A stretch of 64,000 bases of DNA from Martinezella rhizogenes (GTDB lineage Bacteria; Pseudomonadota; Alphaproteobacteria; Rhizobiales; Rhizobiaceae): NCBI RefSeq assembly GCF_007002745.1, contig NZ_SGNY01000006.1:1-64000 (forward strand), in the 5' to 3' direction. Below the pieces are notes generated by a model that had not been told where the DNA came from, searched no databases, and saw nothing but the letters and a program-made list of their open reading frames with translations. Positions 1 to 9,598 of this stretch are shown here, one piece after another; position 1 is the stretch's first letter; the number at the start of each line of letters is the position of its first letter. Position numbers and translations under genes: made by a program.

Positions 1-184
1 GTGGCGGGAAGGCGGAATCTTTCGCCGTTTTCATCAAGCACACGATGTGACCCTTCCATCTCCCATGCGAGATAGGGCGCGAGCGATCTTGCTTTTGCCA
101 GAAGCGCATTGGCGAAACCCTCATAGTCCGCTGTCCAAGCGCCGGGTCGTGCTTTAGAACGGCATGAAGACGCTCATATACCAA
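1..184 (-). pseudogene. Possible partial, frameshifted coding segment at the left edge
   Basis: On the minus strand, two stretches look protein-like but sit in different frames. From about 184 down to 134 the reading is VYERLHAVLKHDPALG. From about 137 to the edge another frame reads AWTADYEGFANALLAK and then YLAWEMEGSHRVLDE. Joining them needs a one-base frame change near 134-140. The second frame is open to base 1 but has no ATG, GTG or TTG between its upstream stop (174-176) and an internal ATG near 64-66. The upstream stretch could start at TTG 184. This may be the 5' end of a gene running out of the window with a frameshift, or a decayed remnant. I do not recognise the family. Confidence 0.25.
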
Positions 185-207
185 CCCAATGCCGCAGGCC
201 TCTTCGC

Positions 208-2694
208 ATGACCAGAACACCAGCCCCAATAAAGAACGACTTGCCCGAGCTTCCCGTCAGCGATGTTCTTGGCGATATTGCCGATGCGCTGGCAGGCGCG
301 AAGCGCGCGGTTCTTTCGGCTCCTCCCGGCGCAGGCAAAACGACACTGGTCCCGCTTCACCTGCTGCGGCAGGAATGGCGAGGCGACGGCAAGATCATTC
401 TTCTTGAACCGCGCCGGCTTGCCGCGCGGGCCGCGGCCGGGCGCATGGCTGATCTGTTACATGAAAGCGTAGGAGAAACGGTCGGCTACCGCATGCGGCT
501 TGACAATCGTATTTCTTCGAAAACCCGGATAGAAGTGGTGACCGAAGGGGTGTTTGCTCGAATGGTTCTCGATGATCCGGAACTTGCCGGCGTTTCGGCG
601 GTGATTTTCGACGAGTTTCATGAACGCTCACTCGACGGCGATTTCGGTCTGGCTCTGGCACTCGACGTTCAGGATGGATTGCGAGACGATCTGCGTATCC
701 TCGTTATGTCCGCCACCCTTGATGTGGACCGCATCAGCACGCTGATGCGCGACGCGCCAGTGGTTCAGAGCCTCGGCCGCACATTCCCAATCGATATCCG
801 CTATGAGGATCGCTGGCAGGGCGCGCCGGTTGAAGAGAAAGTCACCAAGGCAATTATCGAAGCCCATGCGGCGGAAACAGGTTCCATCCTTGCTTTCCTG
901 CCGGGGCAGGCGGAAATCACCCGCACGGCCGCACGGCTGGAGGGGCGCTTTTCCAATGATACGGACGTCATCCCGCTTTACGGTAACCTGTCACAAAAGG
1001 AGCAGGACGCAGCGATCAAGCCGGCGGCGGCCGGGCGACGCAAGATCGTGCTTGCCACCTCCATCGCGGAAACCTCGATCACCATCGACGGTGTGCGCGT
1101 GGTGATTGACAGCGGATTGCAGCGACTACCCGTGTTCGAACCGGCAACGGGAATAACGAGGCTGGAGACCGTCCGGGTATCGCGGGCTTCCGCAGATCAG
1201 CGGGCGGGCCGTGCGGGGCGAACGGAACCTGGCGTGGCAATCCGCCTGTGGCATCCGGGACAGACGGCGGCGCTTAATGCCTTTACGCCACCGCAAATTC
1301 TGGCGAATGATCTTTCCGGCCTTGCGCTGGATCTCGCCCATTGGGGTGTTCACGATCCTTCCATGCTTGCCTTTCTGGACACGCCGCCTGAAGCAGCGCT
1401 TAAGGAATCGGTGGCGCTTCTCAAAAATCTCGGCGCTCTCGATGAAAGTGGCGCACTGACACAGCGCGGTCGCCTGATGCGCGGCCTTTCACTACCGCCA
1501 CGGCTGGCGGCGATGGTGATTGCAGCGGCAAGCGAGGGTGCAGGGAAAAAGGCGGCGATGCTCGCCGTCATGCTGACGGAACAGGGGCTGGGCGGAAACG
1601 ATCTCGATCTTGATGAACGGCTACGGCGTTTTGTTTCCGACAGGAGCGAAAGGGCGCAGGCGGCGCGCAAGCTGGCATCGAGGCTGTTCGATGCGATTGG
1701 CGATATAAAGACGGCAGCCGAATTGCCAAGCGAAGCCGGCCCGCTGCTGCTGCACGCCTATCCGGACAGGATCGCGCTTCAGCGCGGAGCACGCGGCCGT
1801 TATGTGATGGCGAATGGCCGGGGTGCCGAACTTGCCGAGACCGAGCGGCTGGCGGCGAGCAGGATGCTTGTCGTGGCCGACATTACCGGGCGAGCGGTGC
1901 AGCCACGCATCCTTGCGGCAGCAGGCATCGACAGGGCCGATATAGAAGAGCGGATGCCGCACCTTATCGTTCAGCAGGACCAGTTGCTCTTTGACAAGGC
2001 AAGCGGCCAGGCACGTGCGCGCCGGGTCACGCGCCTCGGCGCCATCATCCTCGATGAAACGCCCCTGCCCCGCCCGGAAGGCGAAAAGGCCGCACAGGCG
2101 CTGGCCAATGGCATTCAGGAATTCGGCATCGGCATTCTGCCCTTTTCGAAAGAAACCCAGCAGCTGCGCGACCGGATCGGTTTTCTGAACGCGAGCATCG
2201 GTGAACCCTGGCCGGACGTCAGCGATGCAGCATTGCTTTCGCGACTTGAAGATTGGTTCGTTCCTTTCCAACACGGTGCGCGTAGCCTGCAGGACATTCG
2301 ACCCGGCAGCCTTTCCGAAGGGATTATGTCTCTCGTGCCACACGAGGTGGCGCGAGACCTCGGAAGACTAGCGCCGACACATTTCGAGGCGCCGACGGGC
2401 CAGCGGCATCCAATCCGCTACGACGCCAGCGAACCGACCCTTTCCATTCGCGTGCAGGAACTTTTCGGGCTGACGTCGCACCCCGCGATCGCGCAGGGGC
2501 GCTTGCCGCTACTGCTGGAATTGACCTCGCCCGCACACAGGCCGATACAGACCACTCGCGATCTTCCCGGTTTCTGGGCGGGATCGTGGAAAGATGTGCG
2601 GGCGGATATGCGTGGGCGTTATCCGCGTCATCCATGGCCGGAGGACCCGGCAGCGGCCCTGCCGACCAGCCGTGCGAAACCGCGCGGAACGTGA
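208..2694 (+). CDS. hrpB: ATP-dependent helicase HrpB (DEAH-box family)
   Basis: An 828-residue helicase of the bacterial HrpB branch of the DExH superfamily 2, the usual length for the family. Walker A (PPGAGKTT) is at residues 39-46, the Walker B/DExH box reads DEFH at 135-138 in IFDEFHERSLDG, and a SAT motif (VMSATLD) and an arginine-finger motif VI (QRAGRAGR) follow. The long C-terminal half matches the HrpB-specific region. Proteins of this family unwind nucleic acid using ATP; the physiological substrate of HrpB is not settled. The stop codon lies 29 bases before the chosen actS start, so the two may be co-transcribed. No signal peptide or membrane segment is seen. Confidence 0.93.
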   Translation: MTRTPAPIKNDLPELPVSDVLGDIADALAGAKRAVLSAPPGAGKTTLVPLHLLRQEWRGDGKIILLEPRRLAARAAAGRMADLLHESVGETVGYRMRLDNRISSKTRIEVVTEGVFARMVLDDPELAGVSAVIFDEFHERSLDGDFGLALALDVQDGLRDDLRILVMSATLDVDRISTLMRDAPVVQSLGRTFPIDIRYEDRWQGAPVEEKVTKAIIEAHAAETGSILAFLPGQAEITRTAARLEGRFSNDTDVIPLYGNLSQKEQDAAIKPAAAGRRKIVLATSIAETSITIDGVRVVIDSGLQRLPVFEPATGITRLETVRVSRASADQRAGRAGRTEPGVAIRLWHPGQTAALNAFTPPQILANDLSGLALDLAHWGVHDPSMLAFLDTPPEAALKESVALLKNLGALDESGALTQRGRLMRGLSLPPRLAAMVIAAASEGAGKKAAMLAVMLTEQGLGGNDLDLDERLRRFVSDRSERAQAARKLASRLFDAIGDIKTAAELPSEAGPLLLHAYPDRIALQRGARGRYVMANGRGAELAETERLAASRMLVVADITGRAVQPRILAAAGIDRADIEERMPHLIVQQDQLLFDKASGQARARRVTRLGAIILDETPLPRPEGEKAAQALANGIQEFGIGILPFSKETQQLRDRIGFLNASIGEPWPDVSDAALLSRLEDWFVPFQHGARSLQDIRPGSLSEGIMSLVPHEVARDLGRLAPTHFEAPTGQRHPIRYDASEPTLSIRVQELFGLTSHPAIAQGRLPLLLELTSPAHRPIQTTRDLPGFWAGSWKDVRADMRGRYPRHPWPEDPAAALPTSRAKPRGT

Positions 2695-2723
2695 CGACGA
2701 TGAATAGGGTAAAGGAGACGAAG

Positions 2724-4031
2724 GTGGCTGGTCATCCGATCGAAACCACAAGGCTTGGCCGCGCCAGCCGCAGAATAAGGCTGCAGACGATTGTCTGGCT
2801 GCGTTGGCTGGCGGTTGCCGGACAGACAGCGACGATCCTTTTCGTTGCTTTCGGGCTGAACTTCCCCCTGCCGCTGCTGGCCTGCGGCCTGCTGATTGCG
2901 GCGCTGGCGCTTGCCAACCTGTTTCTCACCGCCCGCTTTCCCTCCACCTATCGCCTGGAACCCTGGGAAGCGACATTGCTGCTGGCCTTCGACCTGCTGC
3001 AATTGACGGCGCTGATCTATATTACCGGCGGCCTTTCCAATCCTTTCGCGCCGCTGATCTGCGTGCAGGTCATCATCGCGTTTGCCTCGCAGCCGCTGCG
3101 GCATTCGCTTATTCTTCTTGCTTTTGCCGTCATCTGCTCGACTGCGATCGCCTTTTCGCCGTTTCCGGTTCCCTGGTATCCCGGCGAGGTCTTGCCGATC
3201 CAGCTTCTGCTGCATGTCGGTACCTGGGTCGCGATCATCGCCACCACATCCTTTGCGGCCTTTTATGCCTATCGCGTTTCGCATGAGGCCAATCAGCTGG
3301 CGGACGCGCTGGCTGCAACCGAACTGGTGCTGGAGCGGGAAAAACACCTCTCGCAGCTGGATGGGCTGGCAGCCGCCGCAGCGCATGAGCTCGGCACGCC
3401 GCTTGCGACCATCAGCGTTGTCGCCAAGGAAATGGAACGCGAGCTTGGAAATGATGAAAAATATGGCGAAGACATAGCGCTGCTGCGCAGCCAGAGTGAA
3501 AGGTGCCGCGATATTCTGCGCCGCCTCACATCGCTATCCGCCGATAATGAGGAACATATGCGTCGCCTGCCGCTGTCTTCGCTGATCGAGGAGGTGATGG
3601 CGCCGCACCGGGAATTCGGCATTCGCCTTGAGCTCGTGGAAAAGAGCAACCGGGCCGACGAACCGGTCGGCATTCGCAACGCCGGCATCATCTACGGACT
3701 GGGCAACCTCATCGAAAACGGCGTGGACTATGCGCGGGAGAAGGTGACGGTGACGGTGGAGCATGATTCGCAGAATGTCGCGGTCCTCATCGAGGATGAT
3801 GGGCCGGGTTATGCCCATGACGTGCTTGCCCGTATCGGCGAGCCCTATGTGACGGAACGGCACAACGACACCCGGGCGGGCGGGCTGGGACTTGGCCTTT
3901 TTATCGCCAAGACACTGCTTGAGCGATCCGGCGCCGCCGTTACCTTCGAAAATCGCGGCTCCAGCAAAACCGGGGCGCGGGTCACAATCATCTGGCCTCG
4001 CGCGCTTATGGACGATAAAAGAAACCGTTGA
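2724..4031 (+). CDS. actS: Redox-sensing sensor histidine kinase ActS (RegB/PrrB family)
   Basis: Membrane sensor kinase of 435 residues. The N-terminal half is a block of hydrophobic helices (about 26-182) as in RegB. It carries the RegB quinone-binding motif GGLSNPF (102-108), the family H-box AAAHELGTPLAT with His221 as phosphoacceptor, and Cys261 in ERCRDIL, matching the redox-active cysteine of Rhodobacter RegB. The ATPase boxes (LGNLIENG, EDDGPGY, GLGLGLF) follow. I chose GTG 2724 because AAGGAG lies 7 bases upstream; ATG 2700 in the same frame would add 8 residues. It is followed by actR, its expected partner. In related bacteria this pair adjusts energy, carbon and acid-stress genes to redox state. 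Confidence 0.92.
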   Translation: MAGHPIETTRLGRASRRIRLQTIVWLRWLAVAGQTATILFVAFGLNFPLPLLACGLLIAALALANLFLTARFPSTYRLEPWEATLLLAFDLLQLTALIYITGGLSNPFAPLICVQVIIAFASQPLRHSLILLAFAVICSTAIAFSPFPVPWYPGEVLPIQLLLHVGTWVAIIATTSFAAFYAYRVSHEANQLADALAATELVLEREKHLSQLDGLAAAAAHELGTPLATISVVAKEMERELGNDEKYGEDIALLRSQSERCRDILRRLTSLSADNEEHMRRLPLSSLIEEVMAPHREFGIRLELVEKSNRADEPVGIRNAGIIYGLGNLIENGVDYAREKVTVTVEHDSQNVAVLIEDDGPGYAHDVLARIGEPYVTERHNDTRAGGLGLGLFIAKTLLERSGAAVTFENRGSSKTGARVTIIWPRALMDDKRNR

Positions 4032-4103
4032 CTTTACCATCCACGTTGAAGCGGCGATAAGAAGAAGAAACAAAGCCGACGAAGTTGCCGGAAGGCCGGA
4101 AAC

Positions 4104-4691
4104 ATGAAGACAGAAGACCAGACCCCAACCACCAGCGCACCTGCGGACGATATCGACCCCATCGGACCCGACAAATCTCTGCTGATCGTCGATGATGACG
4201 GCCCGTTTCTGCGCCGGCTTGCCCGGGCAATGGAAACGCGCGGCTTTGCCGTCGACACTGCCGAGACGGTCAGCGATGGTATTGCCCGCTCCAAGGCCGC
4301 ACCGCCTAAATATGCGGTGGTCGATCTGCGGCTTGCCGATGGCAACGGACTGGAAGTAATCGAAGCCATCAGGCAGAACCGGGACGATACGCAGATCGTC
4401 GTTCTGACCGGTTATGGCAACATCGCAACCGCCGTTACCGCCGTGAAGCTTGGAGCGCTGGATTATCTGGCCAAACCCGCCGATGCGGACGATGTCTTTA
4501 ATGCCCTGACGCAGCGCAAGGGCGAAAAGACCGAAGTCCCTGAGAACCCCATGTCAGCCGACCGGGTGCGGTGGGAGCATATTCAGCGCGTTTATGAAAT
4601 GTGCGAACGCAACGTCTCAGAGACCGCCCGCCGTCTCAACATGCACCGGCGCACCTTGCAGCGCATTCTCGCCAAGCGCGCACCGAAGTAA
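4104..4691 (+). CDS. actR: Response regulator ActR (RegA/PrrA family)
   Basis: A 195-residue two-domain regulator, slightly longer than RegA. The receiver domain has the acidic pocket VDDD (29-32), phosphoacceptor Asp74 in VVDLRLADG, the conserved Thr of VLTGYG and Lys in LAKPAD. The C-terminal 45 residues form a Fis-type helix-turn-helix (VSETARRLNMHRRTLQRIL), the DNA-binding part of RegA proteins. It sits 72 bases after actS, same strand, so a two-gene operon is likely. Its TAA stop abuts the TGA stop of convergent mmcB with no base between and no visible terminator. Confidence 0.93.
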   Translation: MKTEDQTPTTSAPADDIDPIGPDKSLLIVDDDGPFLRRLARAMETRGFAVDTAETVSDGIARSKAAPPKYAVVDLRLADGNGLEVIEAIRQNRDDTQIVVLTGYGNIATAVTAVKLGALDYLAKPADADDVFNALTQRKGEKTEVPENPMSADRVRWEHIQRVYEMCERNVSETARRLNMHRRTLQRILAKRAPK

Positions 4692-5177
4692 TCACTCTCC
4701 GAAGCTGCGCCCGGTCGTCCATTCCGCCAGCATCAACCGGGTTGCAGCGGTTCTCGAGAAATCCAGCATCACCGATTTGCGGGTCGCCGGCGGCAATTTA
4801 TGCTCCGGCGCATCGCGAAGCATATGGGCACCATATCCATCCGAAAGGATCAATCCGCACTCTTCCGGAAAGATATCGGTCGGCACTTCCGGATGGGTGG
4901 CGAAAAACAGCCGGTCGCAATGCAATCGGTATTCCGGCCATTTGCGATCGACACGAAAATCCTCGATCGAAGATTTGATTTCGATGATCCAGATCTCCCC
5001 CTTGACCGACAGGCTGATGAGATCCGCCCTTCGTCCGCTCGCAAGCGGCAGCTCCGGCAGTACAGAATGACGCATCTCGTGCAAAAGGACCTGAACGCCC
5101 CGACGCACCAGCATCGCCTTGTCCGACTGGCGGCCGTCTATTAAGGGATTATTGTTGGTAACGGAAAGAATAGTCAT
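4692..5177 (-). CDS. mmcB: MmcB-family DNA repair protein (putative PD-(D/E)XK nuclease fold)
   Basis: A 161-residue protein resembling MmcB, a small alphaproteobacterial protein of the DNA-damage response in Caulobacter. The central ADLISL...IWIIEIKSS pattern supplies the Asp and Glu-x-Lys expected of a PD-(D/E)XK nuclease core, then DFRVDRKWPEY. I took ATG 5177 (MTILSVTN); the frame stays open another 45 codons upstream but that part looks non-coding, and the shorter form fits the family. Ribosome-binding signal is weak. It converges on actR with abutting stops and is divergent from the L,D-transpeptidase gene. No SOS box was identified by eye. Confidence 0.75.
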   Translation of the reverse strand: MTILSVTNNNPLIDGRQSDKAMLVRRGVQVLLHEMRHSVLPELPLASGRRADLISLSVKGEIWIIEIKSSIEDFRVDRKWPEYRLHCDRLFFATHPEVPTDIFPEECGLILSDGYGAHMLRDAPEHKLPPATRKSVMLDFSRTAATRLMLAEWTTGRSFGE

Positions 5178-5360
5178 GGATAAAGGCTGCTGAAGCGTTT
5201 GGCCTATTGTTGCAAAAAGGCAATCAACCGGTAATTTTAAATGCGCGACCGTCTCGCGGCGGCGCAACGGCTTGCCAAGAGCGGCTGAATGGAAAATAAC
5301 CGATTTATCCAATTAAGCCTACTCCTTCGCACAATTTGGCGAATTTTCCGCGAGAACAAC

Positions 5361-6074
5361 ATGCGCATCCGTACTTCATTGACCGCACTTGGTCTGACGG
5401 CAGCACTGGCTCTGGCCGGCTGCGCTGAAACCACCTCCCAATCAACTCGCCCGACATCCGGCAAGATCGCGGCGTCAGTGCCGGTTGCCGACCCCGTTCC
5501 GGCGAAGGTCGAAACCGTCCAGATTTTCAATGACGTATACGGTCCTGTGACCGATGCGGGCTATGCGCTGCCGGCCATTCCGATCAATCGCGTAAACGAG
5601 AAGTTCCGTCGTCAGATCGTTGAGTTCCAGACGAACGAACGTCCCGGCACGATCATCGTCAATACGCGCGATCGTTACCTTTATTATATCCTGTCCGGTA
5701 ACCGCGCCGTCCGTTACGGCATCGGCGTTGGCAAGGCAGGTTTTGCCTGGGCCGGTGAGGCCTATGTTGCCTGGAAGCAGGAATGGCCGATGTGGCATCC
5801 GCCGAAGGAAATGGCGGACCGCAAGCCGGAAGTCGCGAAATATGTCGAAGCAGGCATGGGCCCCGGCCTGTCCAACCCGCTCGGCGCACGCGCCATGTAT
5901 CTCTTTAACGAAAAGGGACAGGATACGCTGTTCCGCATCCATGGTTCGCCCGAATGGGCTTCGATCGGCACCGCCGCCTCTTCCGGCTGCATCCGCATGA
6001 TCAACCAGGATGTCATGGATCTTTACAGCCGTGTCCGCCCGGGCCGCAGCTCCAAGGTCGTCGTGATCCAGTAA
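5361..6074 (+). CDS. Lipoprotein L,D-transpeptidase (YkuD domain)
   Basis: A 237-residue exported protein. The N-terminus MRIRTSLTALGLTAALALAGC is a lipoprotein signal with lipobox LAGC, making Cys21 the lipidated residue. The C-terminal half is a YkuD catalytic domain with a His (FRIHGSPEW) and the active-site Cys in SSGCIRM. Such enzymes form 3-3 peptidoglycan cross-links or attach proteins to the wall in the periplasm. The start at 5361 is chosen because the lipoprotein signal begins there; an upstream ATG at 5289 would place 24 residues before it. A strong hairpin terminator follows at 6098-6128. Confidence 0.9.
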   Translation: MRIRTSLTALGLTAALALAGCAETTSQSTRPTSGKIAASVPVADPVPAKVETVQIFNDVYGPVTDAGYALPAIPINRVNEKFRRQIVEFQTNERPGTIIVNTRDRYLYYILSGNRAVRYGIGVGKAGFAWAGEAYVAWKQEWPMWHPPKEMADRKPEVAKYVEAGMGPGLSNPLGARAMYLFNEKGQDTLFRIHGSPEWASIGTAASSGCIRMINQDVMDLYSRVRPGRSSKVVVIQ

Positions 6075-6097
6075 GATCAGATAGAAGACAAAGAAAA

Positions 6098-6128
6098 AGC
6101 CGCCGTGGAATTTCCCGGCGGCTTTTTT
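6098..6128. terminator. Bidirectional rho-independent terminator between the L,D-transpeptidase gene and glcB
   Basis: Perfect 8-bp stem AGCCGCCG (6098-6105) / CGGCGGCT (6116-6123) with a 10-base loop, followed by T(6). On the other strand the hairpin is followed by TTTTTC, so it can end both convergent genes. Confidence 0.88.
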
Positions 6129-6153
6129 ATTTATCTAAACGCCTGGCTCGGTT

Positions 6154-8322
6154 TCAGGCTGATTGCTTCGCCTTCAGTTCCAGACGGCGGCGGTGCAGGA
6201 CCGGTTCTGTGTAGCCATTCGGCTGTTCGCGGCCCTTCAGCACAAGCTCGACAGCCGCCTGAAATGCGATCGATCCTTCAAAATCGGACGCCATCGGCAG
6301 ATAGGCAGCGTCGGCGGCATTCTGCCCGTCGACTACGGCAGCCATGCGCTTCATTGTCTCAACGATCTGCCCTTCCGTCACCACGCCATGGCGCAGCCAG
6401 TTCGCCATGTGCTGTGCGGAGATGCGCAGCGTCGCTCGATCTTCCATCAGTCCGACATTGTTGATGTCAGGCACCTTGGAGCAACCGACACCCTGATCGA
6501 CCCAGCGCACGACATATCCCAGAATGCCCTGCGCATTATTGTCGAGTTCGCGCTGGATTTCCTCCGGCGTCCAATTGGGACGCGGCGCGACCGGCACCGA
6601 CAGAATATCGGAAAGCTTCGCGCGACCTCGGCTTTTCAAGCCTTCCTGAACGGCGGCGACATCGACCTTGTGATAATGCGTGGCATGCAGCGTCGCCGCC
6701 GTCGGCGACGGCACCCAGGCGGTATTGGCGCCCGCTTTCGGATGCGCGATCTTCTGCTCCAGCATCGCCGCCATCAGGTCCGGCATGGCCCACATGCCCT
6801 TGCCGATCTGCGCGTGGCCGGAAAGGCCGCATTCCAGACCAATATCGACGTTCCAGTTCTCGTAAGCCGCGATCCAGGCGGCCTGCTTCATGTCGGCCTT
6901 GCGGATCATCGGCCCCGCTTCCATCGAGGTGTGGATTTCGTCGCCCGTGCGGTCGAGGAAGCCGGTGTTGATGAAGACAACGCGATCCTTCGCAGCACGG
7001 ATACTTTCCTTGAGGTTAACCGTGGTGCGGCGCTCTTCATCCATGATGCCCATCTTCATGGTGTTCGGCGCCACGCCGACAAGATTTTCGACGCGCGAGA
7101 ATATCTCGCTGGCGAAAGCGACTTCCTCTGGCCCGTGCATCTTCGGCTTGACGACATACATGGAGCCGGCGCGGGAATTGTGCCGCCGCCCGGACGGACC
7201 GACATCGTAAAGCGCGATCAGTGCGGTGACGACAGCATCCATGATGCCTTCCGGAACCTCGCGGCCATCCCTGTCGAAGATTGCCGGATTGGTCATGAGA
7301 TGACCGACATTGCGCACCAACATCAGCGAGCGACCCGGCAAAGTAAGCGCCGAACCATTGGGCGCGGTATAATAACGATCCGGATTCAGTCTGCGCGTGA
7401 AGGTCTTGCCACCCTTCGCAACCTCCTCCGTCAGATCGCCGCGCATCAGGCCAAGCCAGTTGCCGTAAACCAGAACCTTGTCTTCCGCATCGACGGCAGC
7501 GACCGAATCTTCACAATCCATGATGGTCGTCAGCGCGGATTCGAGAATGACATCGGAGATGCCCGCCTTGTCGCCCTTGCCGATTTCCGTCGACGGATCA
7601 ATGACGATCTCGGTGTGCAAACCGTTCCTGCCGAGCAGGATCGTTTCCGGCTTTTCCGCCTCACCGGTAAAGCCCTTGAATTGTGCAGCGTCCTTCAACC
7701 CCGTCGTGGCGTCGCCGATTGCAAGCTGCAACAGGCCGTCAACGATCTTGAAGCCTGACACATCGGACCAGCCTGCCGTTTCGAGCGGCGCCGATTCATC
7801 GAGGAAGTTGCGCGCCCAGGTGATGACCTTTTCGCCGCGCTTCGGATTGTAGCCCCTGCCCTTTTCCGCACCATCAGCATCGGAGATGGCATCGGTGCCG
7901 TAAAGCGCGTCGTAAAGCGAACCCCAGCGGGCATTGGCGGCATTCAGCGCATAACGCGCGTTCATCACCGGAACAACGAGTTGCGGGCCGGCGACGGCAG
8001 CAATTTCCGGATCGACATTGCCGGTTTCCACCTGGAAGCCGGGGCCTTCCGGCAGCAGGTAACCGATTTCCTTCAGAAAGCCCTCATAGACAGCAAAATC
8101 CACCGGAGCGCCGTTCTGCCGGTACCAGCCATCCAGTTTTTCCTGCAGCGCATCGCGCTTTGCCAGCAATTCGCGGTTCTTCGGAGAAAGCTCGTGGACG
8201 ATGGCCGAGAAGCCTTCGAAGAAAGCCTCGCTGTCCAGACCCGTGCCCGGCAGCACTTCATCCGTCAAAAAAGCATAAAGCTTGTCATCGATAGAAAGAC
8301 CGAATTTATTCGTGCGGCTCAC
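6154..8322 (-). CDS. glcB: Malate synthase G
   Basis: A 722-residue protein, the size of monomeric malate synthase G (isoform A is about 530 residues). It condenses glyoxylate with acetyl-CoA to give malate, completing the glyoxylate bypass or glycolate use in the cytoplasm. Recognisable stretches include [18 protein letters not shown] and [16 protein letters not shown] from the TIM barrel, [17 protein letters not shown], and the C-terminal [20 protein letters not shown] region with the active-site Asp. Start ATG is preceded by GAGGAGG. It stands alone between a terminator and the DUF1402 gene. No isocitrate lyase gene is in the window. Confidence 0.96.
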   Translation of the reverse strand: MSRTNKFGLSIDDKLYAFLTDEVLPGTGLDSEAFFEGFSAIVHELSPKNRELLAKRDALQEKLDGWYRQNGAPVDFAVYEGFLKEIGYLLPEGPGFQVETGNVDPEIAAVAGPQLVVPVMNARYALNAANARWGSLYDALYGTDAISDADGAEKGRGYNPKRGEKVITWARNFLDESAPLETAGWSDVSGFKIVDGLLQLAIGDATTGLKDAAQFKGFTGEAEKPETILLGRNGLHTEIVIDPSTEIGKGDKAGISDVILESALTTIMDCEDSVAAVDAEDKVLVYGNWLGLMRGDLTEEVAKGGKTFTRRLNPDRYYTAPNGSALTLPGRSLMLVRNVGHLMTNPAIFDRDGREVPEGIMDAVVTALIALYDVGPSGRRHNSRAGSMYVVKPKMHGPEEVAFASEIFSRVENLVGVAPNTMKMGIMDEERRTTVNLKESIRAAKDRVVFINTGFLDRTGDEIHTSMEAGPMIRKADMKQAAWIAAYENWNVDIGLECGLSGHAQIGKGMWAMPDLMAAMLEQKIAHPKAGANTAWVPSPTAATLHATHYHKVDVAAVQEGLKSRGRAKLSDILSVPVAPRPNWTPEEIQRELDNNAQGILGYVVRWVDQGVGCSKVPDINNVGLMEDRATLRISAQHMANWLRHGVVTEGQIVETMKRMAAVVDGQNAADAAYLPMASDFEGSIAFQAAVELVLKGREQPNGYTEPVLHRRRLELKAKQSA

Positions 8323-8441
8323 ATGCGCCTCCTCTATTCTAGGCGTCCAGATTGGACGTTGAAGAGGGCGCTCGTCAATTGCGGCAGGCAGCCAAATATT
8401 ATTTCCATTTTGGAAACAATGCGGCCGATAGTCGTCTTTTT

Positions 8442-9407
8442 CTACAAAAGCGCCTGCAAGTCCTTGATGCGGTCATTCACCAGCCAGCCGTAATAGTTTT
8501 CTTCGGGCATCAGGGGCTGCTCCCCGCCTGCGGCGCGCTGGCGGTTCTTCTGGGCGAGAGCGGCCGCGCGCTGCTGCGAGCCGCCAACATTATAAAGCGT
8601 GGAGGTGACGCCGGGATTTTTCGAAATATCCATATCGGCAATCGATCTGTAATCGTCGATCGACTTGCGGATGGAGGCGGCCATAAAGGCCAGCGAACGA
8701 TCAGGGTCCATGATGGCGGTATAGACGGCTGTGGCGTCGTTCTCGTCCAACCTGTCATAGCCCGACGTTTTCGACACCATATCGGACAACATCAGCGCCG
8801 TCAGCGGGTTGATCTGGCCGAGACCGAAGGTCTGCCCGGCATAGAAGGGCTGGAAAAATACGGCGCTGAAACGGTTGTTCGGATAGGCGACGCCATCCAC
8901 CGTCCTGCCGCGGAAGCTGTCGTCCCAGACATCTTCCCGACAGTTCCAAAGGCCGTAGGAATCCTTCTTCGACTGACATTTGGTAAATTGCGAGCGCGTC
9001 AGAAACTGCGCGATGGTTTCGTCCTTATACCCGAAACGGAAGCTGCTGCCGGCATAGGAGGCGGCTTTGACATAGTAGGATTGCAGCCGGTCATAGGCAT
9101 CGACATTATAAGTATGCTCGCCGACGATCGCACCGATCATATGGATCGGATCGATGCCGTAGCGCCCGGCCGTCGACTTGATCTTGGCGATCAGCGCCTT
9201 GTCGGAGGACAAGAGGTCGATCACCTTCTGATATTTACGTTCGAAAGAGCTGTTGGACGCCTTCGTCCTGCGCGCGGAAGCACCGGGGACACCGGGCTGT
9301 TCGGCATTGCGATTGCCCGGCGGAACGACCGTTGCGGCCTCGACGTAAGAAGACGAGACGACGGTGAACGTCAAAGCAGCGGCAAATGCCAGAAGAGTTT
9401 TGCGCAC
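8442..9407 (-). CDS. Exported DUF1402 family protein, possibly lytic-transglycosylase-like
   Basis: About 321 residues. Starting at GTG 9407 the protein begins [20 protein letters not shown] and then YVEAATVV, a clear Sec signal peptide; the frame runs 21 codons further up, but that would bury the signal. The mature part resembles DUF1402. It contains [18 protein letters not shown] and [11 protein letters not shown], which recall the catalytic Glu and GxGQxxP motif of lysozyme-like transglycosylases, so a role in peptidoglycan turnover is plausible but inferred. It is monocistronic, between the hslU terminator and glcB. Confidence 0.7.
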   Translation of the reverse strand: MRKTLLAFAAALTFTVVSSSYVEAATVVPPGNRNAEQPGVPGASARRTKASNSSFERKYQKVIDLLSSDKALIAKIKSTAGRYGIDPIHMIGAIVGEHTYNVDAYDRLQSYYVKAASYAGSSFRFGYKDETIAQFLTRSQFTKCQSKKDSYGLWNCREDVWDDSFRGRTVDGVAYPNNRFSAVFFQPFYAGQTFGLGQINPLTALMLSDMVSKTSGYDRLDENDATAVYTAIMDPDRSLAFMAASIRKSIDDYRSIADMDISKNPGVTSTLYNVGGSQQRAAALAQKNRQRAAGGEQPLMPEENYYGWLVNDRIKDLQALL

Positions 9408-9544
9408 GAGCGAATGCCTTTTCTCAAGCCTGTGGCTTCCCTGCGAAAGAGGAAAACCAGACCATTCCACGAAAGCGGTTCCAACCGGAATGCAGCCCTT
9501 CCCATAAACAAAATGCGGGCTGAATGCGAGATGAGGCAGATAAA

Positions 9545-9575
9545 ATAAAAGAGTGCGGCAAATATGGCCGCACTC
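9545..9575 (-). terminator. Rho-independent terminator of hslVU
   Basis: Perfect 9-bp stem GAGTGCGGC (9551-9559) / GCCGCACTC (9567-9575) with a 7-base loop. Read on the minus strand the stem is followed by TTTTATTTTAT, giving a good terminator 24 bases after the hslU stop. Confidence 0.9.
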
Positions 9576-9598
9576 TTCTTTCGTTCTCCCTGAAGTCT

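Noticed and set aside
6163-7758. Long open frame (531 codons) on the plus strand
   Set aside because: It lies antisense to glcB, whose protein is clearly recognised. The antisense translation is rich in Arg, His and Asp, as in mirror frames of high-GC genes.
8352-9548. 398-codon open frame on the plus strand
   Set aside because: Antisense to the DUF1402 gene, which has a signal peptide and proper start.
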